A DNA stretch of 64,000 nt from NCBI GenBank assembly GCA_037951105.1, contig JBAMJV010008074.1, forward strand, positions 1-64,000, in the 5' to 3' direction. Below, in pieces: positions 25,701 to 33,905 of the stretch. Position numbers and translations under genes: made by a program. Source of the DNA: Echinarachnius parma (lineage: Eukaryota > Echinodermata > Echinoidea > Clypeasteroida > Echinarachniidae). Each line of letters starts with the position of its first letter. Position 1 is the first letter of the stretch. The notes beneath the pieces are model-generated. The model searched no databases, had not been told where the DNA came from, and worked only from the letters and a program-made list of their open reading frames with translations.

Positions 25701-27679
25701 TTCTCTTAGGTATGGTCTGTGCCGTTGGTCTCTCAAACCTTCAGTTTGTCGACCTCAACTCGCCCCGGAACCTCTTCATCATCGGTTTCTCGTTCTACGT
25801 CGGTATCTCCATTCCCGATTACATCACATCTAACCCAAACGCAATTAACACAGGTGAGAACCAATGATTCATAATTCATGTTTTTTCTTCTTTTAAAACT
25901 TATTTTAACATGCAGTGGCGTAGAGTGGTCGGGCTGATTGTGGGGCACATACTTAATGTATTTCCTTGGTCATTTTGGGGCACATTCTATGTTTTCCCAT
26001 TGTCATAATGTTATCCTCATCATTTTGTTTCTGATGTCTCTCAGGGAATGAAACCTTTGATCAGATTCTGGTGGTTCTCCTAGAAACCAGTATGTTTGTT
26101 GGCGGAGCTGTTGGATTCATTCTAGACAATACAGTGCCAGGTAAGATTCAGTTTTGCAAAAAATTCATCACTTTAGTACATTGCAACATGAAGAAACTAA
26201 GGAAGCAAAATAAATACCGGTCCAGGTCGTGCCATATTACTGGACACGCAGGACAAAAAAAGGAGTGTATACAGTACAGTACTCTAAAATATATAATAAT
26301 TGCAGACATTACCATAGACCAAACTACTTAATAACTAGAACTTAAAGGGATCTAGTAATATTGTCCAAATCCACTAAACTTACTTAGAATATTGGTAGTC
26401 TCAACCTTGTTATATTCGTATTACCTATATAAGCATGAAACAGGTTTTTTTTTCTTCGAATATCCCTTTTGATATAAATATATTTACGATTGAAGTGTAT
26501 ATTGTGTTCGGATTTGTAATTATCTACTGAAAATGGAAGAATCATGTAAAAGATTTGATTTACCGGTATAGTTTGATTTATTTATATTGCTTTCGTACAG
26601 TATATGTAGCTTTTTACACATCAATGCAGGGTTTGTCCTAATGGAGAGTCGTGTGCGATCACTTATAGACTTTTCTTTCGTTTTCAATATATAACATTTG
26701 AGCTATACTTTGCGCTGTTTTCTGGCATTCAATACTCTTGATTATGAACTATGTTCATTAATAAGAATGGAATTGATGATCCATATACCAAGTAACTTAA
26801 ATACGGTTGCCTGTCTACCATCTAGGCACTCTCGAGGAGAGGGGTCTGGCAAAATGGAGAGCCATGTACGGCATGACCGACGACGACGACGACGACAACG
26901 ACGAAGAGGCGATCGATATTGATGATGAGGTCATGGAGCTGACCCTACGGTCGTATGACATGCCCTTCGGGATGAGGTTCATCAAGAAATGGAAGTGGAC
27001 GAAGTACGTGCCCTTCAGTCCGACCTTCAAGGGATCTCATCTGAAGAAGCACTTCAAACGCTGCATGCCAAGTTGGTGCAGGAAGTCAAGGAAACAATCA
27101 GGTAATTGAAGAAAGAAAAAAAAAGACAATTGTTGAGGTAAAATAAAAACGAATTAGACAACACGTAAAACCCTCTGCAGACAGAGCCGACTCGACCCGA
27201 TTCGACTGGTTTTCATTCGGATCGGCTCAGTTTTCAGTGCCTCGCGACACACATTATGCCAGTCGAGAGACAGTCGGATGCCAGTTGGGGCCGATTCAAC
27301 ACGATGAATCGGATCCGACCGACCGGGACCAACTCTAGCCTGATAATTGATTGAAACCAGTCGGATCGGGTCGAGTCGGCTCTGTCTGCAGAGGGCTTAA
27401 GATTGTAATATAGTACGTAACTGCATTCAGTCCGCGACTTTAATTCAAATGACTTTATATGTGGATATCTCAGCCCTTTCTGAACGGATTTGGATCAAAC
27501 AAAATGTTGTTTTATTGTATAATTATGTTCTTTTATGGATCACATAATACTTATTTATCCTTTTTGAAGCGCCCCTAAACCAAAATAATACTACATTTCA
27601 AGCAATAACCCTACCCCCTTTCTATTTTGTTTCCCCTTCAGATATACCCATGTCAGGGACAGAGGGACAGTATGCCTGA
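12162..27679 (+). CDS. SLC23: SLC23/NAT-family nucleobase or ascorbate transporter, complete gene of 13 coding exons
   Basis: The joined exons (12162-12407, 12852-13009, 14464-14552 or 15396-15484, 17902-17957, 19919-20100, 21054-21174, 21670-21826, 22707-22960, 23518-23647, 25710-25853, 26045-26140, 26826-27101, 27642-27679) total 1947 nt, or 648 codons plus stop, near the ~600-650 residues usual for animal SLC23. Seen directly are the Gln-His pair of TM1 (FQHFLTMF), QGGTF in TM3, [11 protein letters not shown] in TM8 and the NAT signature [10 protein letters not shown]. In this family these motifs line the substrate site of a plasma-membrane cation symporter. The residue before Asn in the signature is Glu. 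Vertebrate ascorbate carriers have Pro there and nucleobase carriers have Gln or Glu, so I favour a nucleobase substrate, by inference. The ATG at 12162 lies just after an AG and is followed by an acidic cytosolic N-terminus. Expression control is not visible. Confidence 0.93.
12624..12750 (+). pseudogene. Decayed tandem copy of SLC23 exon 2
   Basis: The stretch from CATTTTT through GACAATGCTCAGCG and GCCATTCAGCTGATTCTG matches the start of exon 2 base by base with scattered changes, then fades. It sits in intron 1 about 230 bp before the real exon and has in-frame stops, so it is not usable as an exon. Confidence 0.75.
12852..13009 (+). CDS. SLC23: SLC23 exon 2: TM1 end and TM2
   Basis: It begins with the His of the TM1 Gln-His pair ([16 protein letters not shown]) and ends in TFGVR, with the Arg codon split AG|G. 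It is 158 nt, enters in phase 0 and leaves in phase 2. It is flanked by ttgacag and GTAGGT. A decayed copy of this exon lies about 230 bp upstream at 12624-12750. Confidence 0.92.
13148..13370. repeat. Tandem duplication in intron 2, period ~130 bp
   Basis: AGTATGAATGGAACAATCC, CAGTCAACCTTCTTTTTAAA and AATTAAAGGGC recur about 130 bp later with several changes. Confidence 0.8.
14304..14390 (+). repeat. tRNA-derived SINE copy
   Basis: CACTGGTCTAGCAATCCGG, CGGGTTCGATTCCCGG and AAGCCCAATTTTCC match the copy at 1857. It lies in intron 2, 75 bp before exon 3a. Confidence 0.6.
14464..14552 (+). CDS. SLC23: SLC23 exon 3a: TM3 cassette, first alternative
   Basis: The exon encodes [19 protein letters not shown] followed by a loop ending CPSKD. 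It is 89 nt, acceptor gaaaag, donor GTAAGC, and is read in phase 2 in and phase 1 out. It corresponds to the TM3 segment whose short beta-strand helps form the substrate pocket in the bacterial homologue UraA. An equally intact alternative with the same length and phases lies 0.84 kb downstream. Because 89 is not a multiple of three, splicing both would shift the frame. Confidence 0.9.
15047..15140 (+). pseudogene. Strongly decayed exon 3-like copy
   Basis: A CCCGCCATTTTATGCAT block with a following TGACGT occurs here and is repeated before the next two exon 3 copies. The downstream part (CTCCTCCTTCCGACATTTG) resembles the CTCCTCCCGACTTTCG of exon 3b. Coding potential is lost. Confidence 0.5.
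15209..15300 (+). pseudogene. Decayed tandem copy of SLC23 exon 3
   Basis: After the shared upstream block and an AG at 15256, the frame reads [14 protein letters not shown] and then a TGA stop. It is the middle unit of a ~160-bp tandem series whose last unit is the intact exon 3b. Confidence 0.82.
15396..15484 (+). CDS. SLC23: SLC23 exon 3b: TM3 cassette, second alternative
   Basis: The exon encodes [19 protein letters not shown] followed by [10 protein letters not shown], clearly homologous to exon 3a. It has an intact frame, a cgtag acceptor and a GTAAGT donor, and is 89 nt with identical phases. Differences include Ala to Thr in the QGGTF(A/T)F motif and a more basic loop. I infer mutually exclusive use with exon 3a. 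Transcript evidence is lacking, so it could instead be a recently duplicated exon not yet silenced. Confidence 0.85.
15844..16200 (+). mobile_element. TTAA-type MITE, family J (right end missing)
   Basis: TTAAAGGGATGCCCGTAAAG begins a ~360-bp body shared with 18728-19110 and 59354-59726. Its outer right end is absent here. Confidence 0.8.
17902..17957 (+). CDS. SLC23: SLC23 exon 4: extracellular loop after TM3
   Basis: It codes [17 protein letters not shown], matching the loop that ends RIRE in vertebrate SLC23. The acceptor is ttttcctcag. The frame into exon 5 requires the donor at 17958 (GTTTAG), which adds a Tyr. The better-looking donor at 17954 (GTACGT) would break the frame with the exon 5 acceptor seen. 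NAT is a possible N-glycosylation site. Confidence 0.78.
18728..19110 (+). mobile_element. TTAA-type MITE, family J
   Basis: It starts TTAAAGGTGCACTGTAAAG and ends near TACAGGTGC, giving imperfect inverted termini. The body matches the other two copies. Confidence 0.8.
19283..19793. repeat. Compound tetranucleotide array in intron 4
   Basis: Blocks follow each other: TTCG (to ~19366), TTCA/TGCA, CCAT with a CCAC every third unit (to ~19560), TTCACCCA mixtures (to ~19711) and GATT (19722-19792). Long His/Ile/Pro/Ser frames here are artefacts. It ends ~125 bp before exon 5. Confidence 0.95.
19919..20100 (+). CDS. SLC23: SLC23 exon 5: TM4-TM5
   Basis: It codes [19 protein letters not shown] and on to HWGISWM, 182 nt, phase 0 in and phase 2 out. 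The QGAIMVAS and [11 protein letters not shown] stretches are strongly conserved in SLC23. It follows a tetranucleotide repeat array by only about 125 bp. The splice sites are ccatgcag and GTAAGA. Confidence 0.93.
20333..20433. mobile_element. Short hAT-like hairpin MITE, CTAAAATCGATTTTAG word
   Basis: CAGGGAGGTGTTTCA and GTGAAACACCCT are nearly the termini of the MITE at 5870, but the interior is GCACTAAAATCGATTTTAGC and relatives instead of the AAGTTGGAC repeats. Confidence 0.8.
20485..21025 (+). mobile_element. TTAA-type MITE, family K
   Basis: TTAAAGGGGTAGTTTAG and CTGTACTACCCCTTTAA are inverted termini with TTAA on both sides. The same sequence, inverted, is at 61236-61763, and its right half is at 62999-63280. 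Confidence 0.88.
21054..21174 (+). CDS. SLC23: SLC23 exon 6: TM6 and following loop
   Basis: It codes [18 protein letters not shown] and then a loop with three Cys ending in FKLFP. It is 121 nt, phase 2 in and phase 0 out. The acceptor tttcacag and donor GTAAGT are strong. It begins 29 bp after the end of a TTAA-flanked MITE, so the insertion borders the acceptor region. Confidence 0.92.
21670..21826 (+). CDS. SLC23: SLC23 exon 7: TM7 and AYGYKARTD loop
   Basis: It codes [19 protein letters not shown] through [12 protein letters not shown] to PWFYFPYPG, 157 nt, phase 0 in and phase 1 out. The AYGYxARTD and APWFxFPYPGQWG stretches are diagnostic of animal SLC23. A decayed tandem copy starts about 60 bp downstream. 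Confidence 0.94.
21888..22341 (+). pseudogene. Decayed tandem copy of SLC23 exon 7, split by a MITE
   Basis: 21890-21980 repeats ATGGCGATTCT...TCCTACATCCTGACCGCC...GACCCTGATGCATATGGC of exon 7, with a small internal deletion that shifts the frame. A hAT-like MITE then interrupts it. The copy resumes at about 22303 with GACAGACATCAACACCGAGG and ends at TATCCAGGTGAG. It lies directly after the intact exon. Confidence 0.88.
21978..22302. mobile_element. hAT-like MITE inserted in the exon 7 copy
   Basis: TTCACAGAGATCCTAAGTTGG and its mirror CCAACTTGGAGTTAAGTTCA...GTGAAACACCCCC match the family at 5870-6202. The left tip is partly replaced by a poly-G run. It splits the decayed exon 7 copy. Confidence 0.88.
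22570..22655 (+). pseudogene. Decayed tandem copy of the start of SLC23 exon 8
   Basis: TATAGGTCAGTGGG, then GGCATGGGTATGTTAGCTGGGG and TCGCCTACATG, matches the acceptor and first ~75 nt of exon 8 just downstream. Together with the exon 7 copy it suggests one segmental duplication covering exon 7 to early exon 8. Confidence 0.82.
22707..22960 (+). CDS. SLC23: SLC23 exon 8: TM8-TM10 with substrate-site motifs
   Basis: This is the catalytic-core exon, 254 nt, with acceptor ctttag and donor GTATAT. It codes [24 protein letters not shown] (TM8, with the Glu that contacts substrate in characterised homologues), [20 protein letters not shown] and the NAT signature [10 protein letters not shown]. 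Vertebrate ascorbate carriers have Pro-Asn here. Glu-Asn resembles nucleobase-type members. Confidence 0.95.
23518..23647 (+). CDS. SLC23: SLC23 exon 9: TM11
   Basis: It codes [19 protein letters not shown], then [17 protein letters not shown] and LSTTFG. It is 130 nt, phase 0 in and phase 1 out, with splice sites ctcgtag and GTGAGA. The VGSR start after the NAT signature and the IPxPVIGG motif match the family closely. Confidence 0.93.
23924..24461. mobile_element. Palindrome-rich element with GGAATGTTCC ends
   Basis: GGGGAAAATCATGGAATGTTCC and the complement of GGAACATTCCGTGCTTTTCCC form the ends. Inside are nested hairpins (CCCTCGGGATTTAAAATGC and its mirror), a poly-A/poly-T centre (24139-24188), and GCCCCCGTG and GCCCTCGTGAA repeats. 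Confidence 0.7.
24472..25027 (+). mobile_element. Dispersed element, family G
   Basis: About 550 bp match 52518-53085, including ATCGTTCGCAATTGCTATCG and TTGGCCCATCGATATTCTTC. It ends GGAATACCCCTTTA, suggesting TTAA-type termini. Confidence 0.82.
25209..25663 (+). mobile_element. TTAA-type MITE, family L, with a 97-bp palindrome
   Basis: TTAAAGGGATCTAGTAAC and TGTTACTAAGTCACTTTAA are the inverted ends. The centre at 25479-25575 is an exact palindrome containing TTTCCCTTTCGTTA. Confidence 0.88.
25710..25853 (+). CDS. SLC23: SLC23 exon 10: TM12
   Basis: It codes [21 protein letters not shown], then [15 protein letters not shown] and NPNAINTG. It is 144 nt, phase 1 in and out. The [16 protein letters not shown] motif is a clear SLC23 match. 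The 2-kb intron before it is filled with three MITE-like elements. Confidence 0.93.
26045..26140 (+). CDS. SLC23: SLC23 exon 11: TM13-TM14
   Basis: It codes [20 protein letters not shown] and [11 protein letters not shown], 96 nt, phase 1 in and out. [16 protein letters not shown] is conserved in animal SLC23. Splice sites are gtctctcag and GTAAGA. Confidence 0.93.
26342..26525 (+). mobile_element. TTAA-type MITE, family L, partial
   Basis: TTAAAGGGATCTAGTAATATTGTCCAAATCC begins a copy that fades after TTTACGATTGAAGTG. Confidence 0.75.
26826..27101 (+). CDS. SLC23: SLC23 exon 12: cytosolic C-terminus
   Basis: It codes [13 protein letters not shown], then an Asp-rich run (six Asp, Asn, Asp, Glu, Glu), then RSYDMPFGM and [12 protein letters not shown], typical of the SLC23 tail, and ends in a Lys/Arg-rich stretch. 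The exon is 276 nt. The GTAATT donor at 27102 leads to a short last exon. Without splicing, the frame stops at TGA 27107-27109, giving a slightly different end. Confidence 0.92.
27171..27395. mobile_element. Hairpin MITE in the last SLC23 intron
   Basis: CCCTCTGCAGACAGAGCCGA and its complement bound 225 bp. Words such as CCGACT, CGGATC and GTCGAG are reiterated through it. Confidence 0.85.
27642..27679 (+). CDS. SLC23: SLC23 exon 13: last coding exon
   Basis: After acceptor ttccccttcag, the frame continues (D)[11 protein letters not shown] and stops at TGA 27677-27679. The joined coding total then becomes a multiple of three. The alternative is intron retention ending at 27109. The spliced form is preferred because both splice sites are good and the intron contains a MITE. 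Confidence 0.7.
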
Positions 27680-27680
27680 A

Positions 27681-27711
<31 letters not shown>

Positions 27712-30085
27712 TCTGGCCACTATAATTATGTTACATGAACGATGTATCTCCAAGTCTTCTTAGCCTACAATTAAATTGTCTTCCTTCGACATTAGCTTCC
27801 AAATGGACCAACCTTTCCCGACTAAGATGGACACTCTCTGTAAAGAGTTCTAGAGCTTTATTTAAATCTCGTTGTCCCAGAGGCATTGAAACTAAAGAAC
27901 TGAGACACTTATTTATGAGAAGGGGGACTTAAGGTGAAGCACCCCCCCCCCCCCACCCCTCTTCCCGATTTTTGGAAAAGCCAACATTCGGACAAAAACC
28001 ACCTCTTATTCAGGTAAATATCTAATTTGGGGCAAACAGTCTCCTTTTGGGCTAAGTGATCTCATTTGTGACAGGCGGTGACAGTGGTGAAGGTTTTTGT
28101 TTTTTCTGGTAAACAGCAAAGTATTATATGCAACCTCAGCCCTCACTCCATTTTCGGCCCAAATTTTCCCGTACGTCCACCCATGCACAAGGCCATAATG
28201 TTTTGTATTTTGCAACTATTATGACAATGTGACATGCATTTCCACAGGGTAGCATAAAATAAGTGACACACCGTTATCATATTTCATCGTCTCTGTTTTA
28301 TGTATTGTATTGTTTTGTACTAGAACTCCACAGGGAAATTGTGTATTACTGGGTAAACTATAGAAAGTATGTATCTTATTTGTATTTAAAGGATGATACG
28401 TATACTATGGCTGGAGTTCACAAAAGAGGTGAATTCCATAGTTTTAAACCATGTAAAAACCGTGGTATAAAACTGGAGCGCCATTTGTAAACTAATGCAG
28501 AAAATTGTACACCTACTTTTTAACATTGTTGAAGCTACACATTTGCTACATAATGTAAATACACTAAAAGAAAGGGTCTATCTTCTCAGATGATGAATTG
28601 TATTTGTTGCCACTGGTTATCAAGCACCAACGGCGTTAACTTTAGAAATTAGCCAAATTGATTTCCACTTGTTATTTCTCTTATACTAGCGTCACTTTCT
28701 AGATTTGAACCATGATTTATATGGTATTACATTTGTTATGAATTCCTGCCCATATGATGTATTATGTAAACTGATTCTTGCTCCAGTGTCATGAAGAACA
28801 ATTTGATGATGTTCCTCAAACATATTGATTTATTTTACAGTAGTATTGTAACACTTATCATATACAAATTATAAATAACTTAGAACAATTATCAGTTGAA
28901 ATTATGTTATTTTTAGAAATAAATTGGAATATATTCTCACATGCATCGAATGTAATTGATTGAAGATGAATACTGCTGACTGTTAAAAGAGTGTAAATTT
29001 AATCTACATTTTCATTAAACATACTTGTAAGGCATTATGTAATCACGTTAGATTTATCAAGTGATATTAACGTTTTTAAAATGTGTTTAAATATGTCTCA
29101 TAATTTTAGGTTAATATGTCAAACATGTTGACAAAATTGTCCTATCATAAAACTCAATAGTCTCTGCATAATTGTGTATGTGACATTTCGTAATTATTAC
29201 ATAGTACATTTTTATGCTAACTTGGTAGAAACTGTTTACATCTGCATTATTATAGATTTAATTGATTTTCTTTTTCTGTTTTTGATTTCCGCGATCGTTT
29301 GTTAATCAACTATTTGTTCGGATAATTTTCTTGATATTTGATGGGTTGACAGTTGTAGGAGTTGTGTGTGGAAAGATTTGAATTATTTGTATATTACGTC
29401 AATGTCTTGTTTGATTTTCTTGATAATGAAAGAGTGGACATTTCTGGGACAATTAAATACGGTTTTATCAGTCATAAATAACCATCTCTAAATGGGGGGG
29501 GGGGGGGGGGGGGGGTTATGGTAGCAAGGAGCATAATATGCCTAAAAATCATTTGACAAAAATAGAAACACATGCAGACCATTTTGAAGCTAAACAAAAA
29601 GAACTGGTTTAGAATTTCACCCCAAACTTGGTGTGCCCTAAAATGGTTTTAAAATATTACGAAAATGTACATATATTTTGTGGTGCAAACGTACTTAGTG
29701 TGGTGCTTGATGGGTTTAATTGATTTATGTTATATCCACCAAAGCAGATTTATATTATGTCATAGGCATCCTTGTGAATAGTTAAATATTACACTTACTG
29801 TGTTTTATGAAGAATGAAGTCTAGATAACAAATTATATATTTTTAATCGTTCTTTCTCGAATTTAACTTAGTGTACGACCTAGCGTAACTTTTAGAAAAT
29901 CGTATATATACATGACCTCGTTCATTCCCCGCTCTCTGTACATAACCGTGACATTATATTTTCAAATATATATGCTCTGTTTCAAACTTATTGTAATCTG
30001 TGTCTTTGGGTTTGTTTTGTAAAAAATTATATTGTGAGTTTGTGTTTTATATCATATCTTGGAAATAAACTGAATTTGATACAAA
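27680..30085 (+). other. Probable SLC23 3'UTR
   Basis: This AT-rich stretch has no exons. It holds an ATGT tetranucleotide (27683-27712), a poly-C run near 27945 and a poly-G run near 29490. AATAAA occurs at 28918 and 30064. The latter could be the poly-A signal just before a GAT microsatellite. The transcript end is not determined. Confidence 0.35.
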
Positions 30086-30094
30086 ATCAAAAAC

Positions 30095-30500
30095 ATGTTT
30101 GTCATATGTGATGATGAGGTTGTGGTGATGATGGTGGTGGAGGTCGTGAAGATGATGATGATGACGATGATGATGATGATGGTGATGATGAAGAAGAAGA
30201 TGGTTGTGGTGGAGTTCGTGATGATGATTATTGTTATGATGATAATGGTGGTGATGGAGGTCGTGATGAGGATTATGATGATGATGATGATAATGATGAT
30301 GATAATGATTGCTAACAGGAAGATGATGATTTTTAAAAACATGATGGTGGTGATGGTGAATTAAGGGCGTGATGATGATGATGATGATGATGATGAAGAT
30401 GAAGATGAAGATGAAGATGAAGATGAAGATGAAGATGAAGATGAAGATGAATATGAAGATGTGATGAAGATGAGGTCGATGGTGGTGGTGGTGGTCTCCT
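30095..30500. repeat. GAT/GAA trinucleotide microsatellite
   Basis: GATGAT, GGTGAT and GATGAA tracts run for about 400 bp. The His-rich and Met-rich open frames on both strands are artefacts. Confidence 0.95.
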
Positions 30501-30626
30501 TCTATCTCTGTTATTTGTTTATGTGTTACTTTAGAAAATGCAGGATTGAAATAAAGCACAAAGATTAACTTACAAACTTGTCGCCATCTAGCGAGCTCGG
30601 TTGAATAAGCAAACGCCAATCAACCC

Positions 30627-30943
30627 TGCCGGAAAGAACACACTCATTCACAGTGTGAACACACTGTGTTTCACAGTGTGGCCCACAATGTGAAATTCGA
30701 GCGTTTTCACAGTGTGAAAGCCAGTTAATTCACACTGTGTACACACTGTGAAATTGCTGAGATAGACAGTGTGAGCGCACTTTCTTACACACTGTGAACG
30801 CAGGTAATTTCACACTGTGGCGATAGTGCCCTCACAGTGTGTTCACATTGTGAATTGGCTTTCACACTGTGAAAACGCTCGAATTTAACATTGTTGTCCA
30901 CACTGTGTTCATATTGTTGTGGATGAGTGTGTTCTTTCCGGCA
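30627..30943. mobile_element. Element with GCCGGAAAGAACACACTC ends and a TTCACAGTGTGAA array
   Basis: TGCCGGAAAGAACACACTCA is mirrored by GAGTGTGTTCTTTCCGGCA. Between them CACAGTGTG or CACACTGTG occurs well over ten times, often as the palindrome TTCACAGTGTGAA. Confidence 0.88.
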
Positions 30944-31180
30944 AGGAATGATGCATTTTAGAATAATCAAAATTAGAGACTGGATGTGAGTCCGATGTGT
31001 GCTCGTTCGAAACCCGTTCGACCCAAGAGCAAAGTATCAGAAGGCGGATTAGCATGAGACCTAGATGCAAAATCATAGAGTTCTGTTCAGGCCACATGCA
31101 ACGATGTATACCATAGTAATATAAAACAATATAAATGTTGTCTTGTTTTCAAAACACAAATAAGAAAAAAAAATTGTATA

Positions 31181-32862
31181 TGGGCAATTCCACGAAAAAT
31201 GTCACCCAAGGATGGAAAAATGAAACTCATGGGATAGCCTTGTTAACTACTGGATAGTAATGAGGAAGGACCATATTTTGATGACTAAAGGAAAAAAGTT
31301 TGAAATTCAATGCAGAATATTTTTTTTTTGGCCATTGAAGTTGGGACAAAAATTGTATGTATAACCCCCAAAAATGATGAAATTTGCATCCGTTGTTTGT
31401 GAAATAAAATTTAAAAATATGGATCACTTCAGAACAATAATTCTACTTCTAATGTCTTGTTTATGCTTTGTTTTAACATCATAGAAAAGGAAATTGTGTA
31501 AAAATCTTTACTTTTTGAAAACTGTTATTGGATAAAATCTTGATTCTTACAACATTGATGTGTAATGTCCGTGACGTTTGAGATATAAAAGTTTTTGTAG
31601 AAGCAGAAGTCCTAATTCAATTTAATTCAAAATTCATTTGCAAAGCTAGAATGTTATATCATAAAGTATATCAAGAGCATTTACTAAAATATTTGATGGC
31701 TTGTCCAGAATGGCGTCACGGACATTACGTCACGGCTGCGTCACGGACATTACATATACAGTGAAAAGTATAAAAAAGCAGAGCAAAAAAATATCAAGCA
31801 TTATTTTCTTATGTAAATGTCTTACTTTAGCCAAGAAATAAGATAATCCCAAGTAACAGGGGGACTACTACCTTCCTGGTTCAAGTTTTAATAAATTGTA
31901 TCGTTAATCAGATAGTGAACTTTGAGTCAGTACTCTGAACTACATATGTATTTATAAAACTAAATTCCTTGCTTAATTTGAACATGCATGTCTCAATAAT
32001 CAATAAAGACTTGACAATAACTTACTGGGAGGAGAAAGAGATGGTTAAATCTCATATAGTATGATCAAATTGCAAAAATTATACTCTTAGTCCATGATTT
32101 TCCATGTGTTATGCCCATGATGTACACAACTTTTTTTAGATTTTACAATTTTTTGGCACAAAACAGCATTGTACCTCATTAAAAATGTATAATATTTTTT
32201 GTAATAGTTGAACATTTGGTTTACTGCACATTCTGTTAAAACAATTTCAAATTTTACAATAATTTTGGAAAAATTATTAATATTTTAAAAATAATTTTTT
32301 GCTAATTGAAAAAAAAAATTGAAATATAATTTTTGATCTCAAAACTGTTTGATTACATATCAAATGTACAATTAAAAAAGTGTCATGCACAATGGAGCAT
32401 TTTTTGCGGGTTATTTCTGAGTTTAGAAAAAGTGGACAAAAGTGTAATGTCCGTGACGCTGAAAATGTAATGTCCGTGACGCAACGTTTTGTTGTCTAGA
32501 TCACATATGCCTGGCCCGTTTCCCCCAAAACAACTTGGATTCAATTCATCATTGCCTTGTCTATAATTAAATACCTAAATCACCTTTGTGAGGTCTCAGA
32601 ACTCACAGACTTTTGCAAAGATGTATATGGATGCAAAAAGTCATGTCCAAAAGATGTAATGTCCGTGACGGCGCACATTTCGCAGAATTACTCAGTAACG
32701 AATTGGATAAATGTTCTGAAACTTTTTTTGCATACTTAACTAGGATATTGTTTTGTAATCAAAATAAAAGTTAGACATTAGTTAGAGGTATGAATTAGTA
32801 GTGGCATTGGAAAGTCATGAAAATTCTCTGATTTGTAATGTCCGTGACGCTGGAGTTGCCCA
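31181..32862. mobile_element. GGGCAATTCCA-ended element with seven GTAATGTCCGTGACG words
   Basis: TGGGCAATTCCA and TGGAGTTGCCCA are inverted termini, flanked by TAT on both sides. The exact 15-mer GTAATGTCCGTGACG or its complement lies at 31562, 31714, 31739, 32444, 32467, 32656 and 32835. No long open frame is present, so it is non-autonomous. Confidence 0.85.
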
Positions 32863-32961
32863 TATCGTACATAATAAGACGAAAACCGAGTTTGACGGTT
32901 AATTTGTCGATGAATAAGAAATGTTTTTTTTTTCTAAATTGAACACATCACTGAAAAGCAT

Positions 32962-33564
32962 ATAAACCGAACACAAAAAGTAGATACCCCCCTAAACAAC
33001 AGCTCATAATTTCATAACCAAGAATCGTTTAAAGATTTAGTTTCGCCAACATATTTCTATGGTAGTTAGGAAAACAATATGTTAAAATGAGACGTAACCA
33101 TTAATCCATGGTTGAGTAAGCACACATTTAAGAGAAAAAGTCATATTTCAAAATTCGCAAAATTGATATTATTATTGCAGTTTATTGAGTATTGAGCAAT
33201 TTCTAATTGCACTGCTTTACAACTGCAAGTATTGCATTTAACCACATGTGCCATAAAAAATGAAAATGGATAGAATTTCAATCAGCAATTTTTCATAAAT
33301 CATAATTAATGCATTTAGCCACATGTGCTGTTTCACAGCAATGTAGAGGCATGCGCAAGTTCTTGTGACTTTTGAAAGTGGGTCATTTTGTCTTTAATCT
33401 GTTGTCATTCAACCATGAAGTGATGGATATCTCTGATATCTCACATAACACGTTTATAACAACTGTAGAAATATTGTGGTAAAATTATAGCTTGAGACAA
33501 TTATTAGTTATGAAATTATAAGCATTTGTTTAGGGGGTATAGTTACTTTTTGTGTTCGGTTTAT
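32962..33564. mobile_element. MITE with AAACCGAACACAAAAAG ends
   Basis: ATAAACCGAACACAAAAAG and its complement, followed inward by TAGATACCCCCCTAAACAA and its near-mirror, bound a 600-bp AT-rich element without coding capacity. Confidence 0.85.
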
Positions 33565-33620
33565 TATGTTATTCCATATTACATCATAAAGATATTCAAA
33601 ACACCACACATGACTGTTTA

Positions 33621-33905
33621 CACACAGTAAAACAAAATTAAACAACTTTTTAAAACAACCAAAAACGCTGTTTAAGCCGGTCCCTCTAACAACGTTGTTG
33701 GTTGTTCAAAATTCTAAACAATGTTGTTAGAGGGACCGGCTTAAACAGCATTTTTGGCTTTTTAAGCCGGTCCCTCTAACAACATTGTTTAAAATTTTGA
33801 ACAACCAGATCTTGGTTGTTCAAAATTTTAAACAACGTTGTTAGAGGGACCGGCTTAAACAGCGTTTTTGGTTGTTTAAAAAGTTGTTTAATTTTGTTTA
33901 CTGTT
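33621..33905. mobile_element. Double-palindrome MITE
   Basis: CAGTAAAACAAAATTAAACAAC is mirrored at the right end. Inside, AAGCCGGTCCCTCTAACAAC appears four times in alternating orientation, giving a hairpin within a hairpin. TA at 33619 and 33906 may be the target duplication. Confidence 0.85.

Noticed and set aside
30047-30619. 190-codon His-rich open frame
   Set aside because: It is the reverse strand of the GAT microsatellite.
30627-30943. CRISPR-like array
   Set aside because: The repeats are palindromic, irregularly spaced and enclosed by transposon-like inverted ends in an animal genome.
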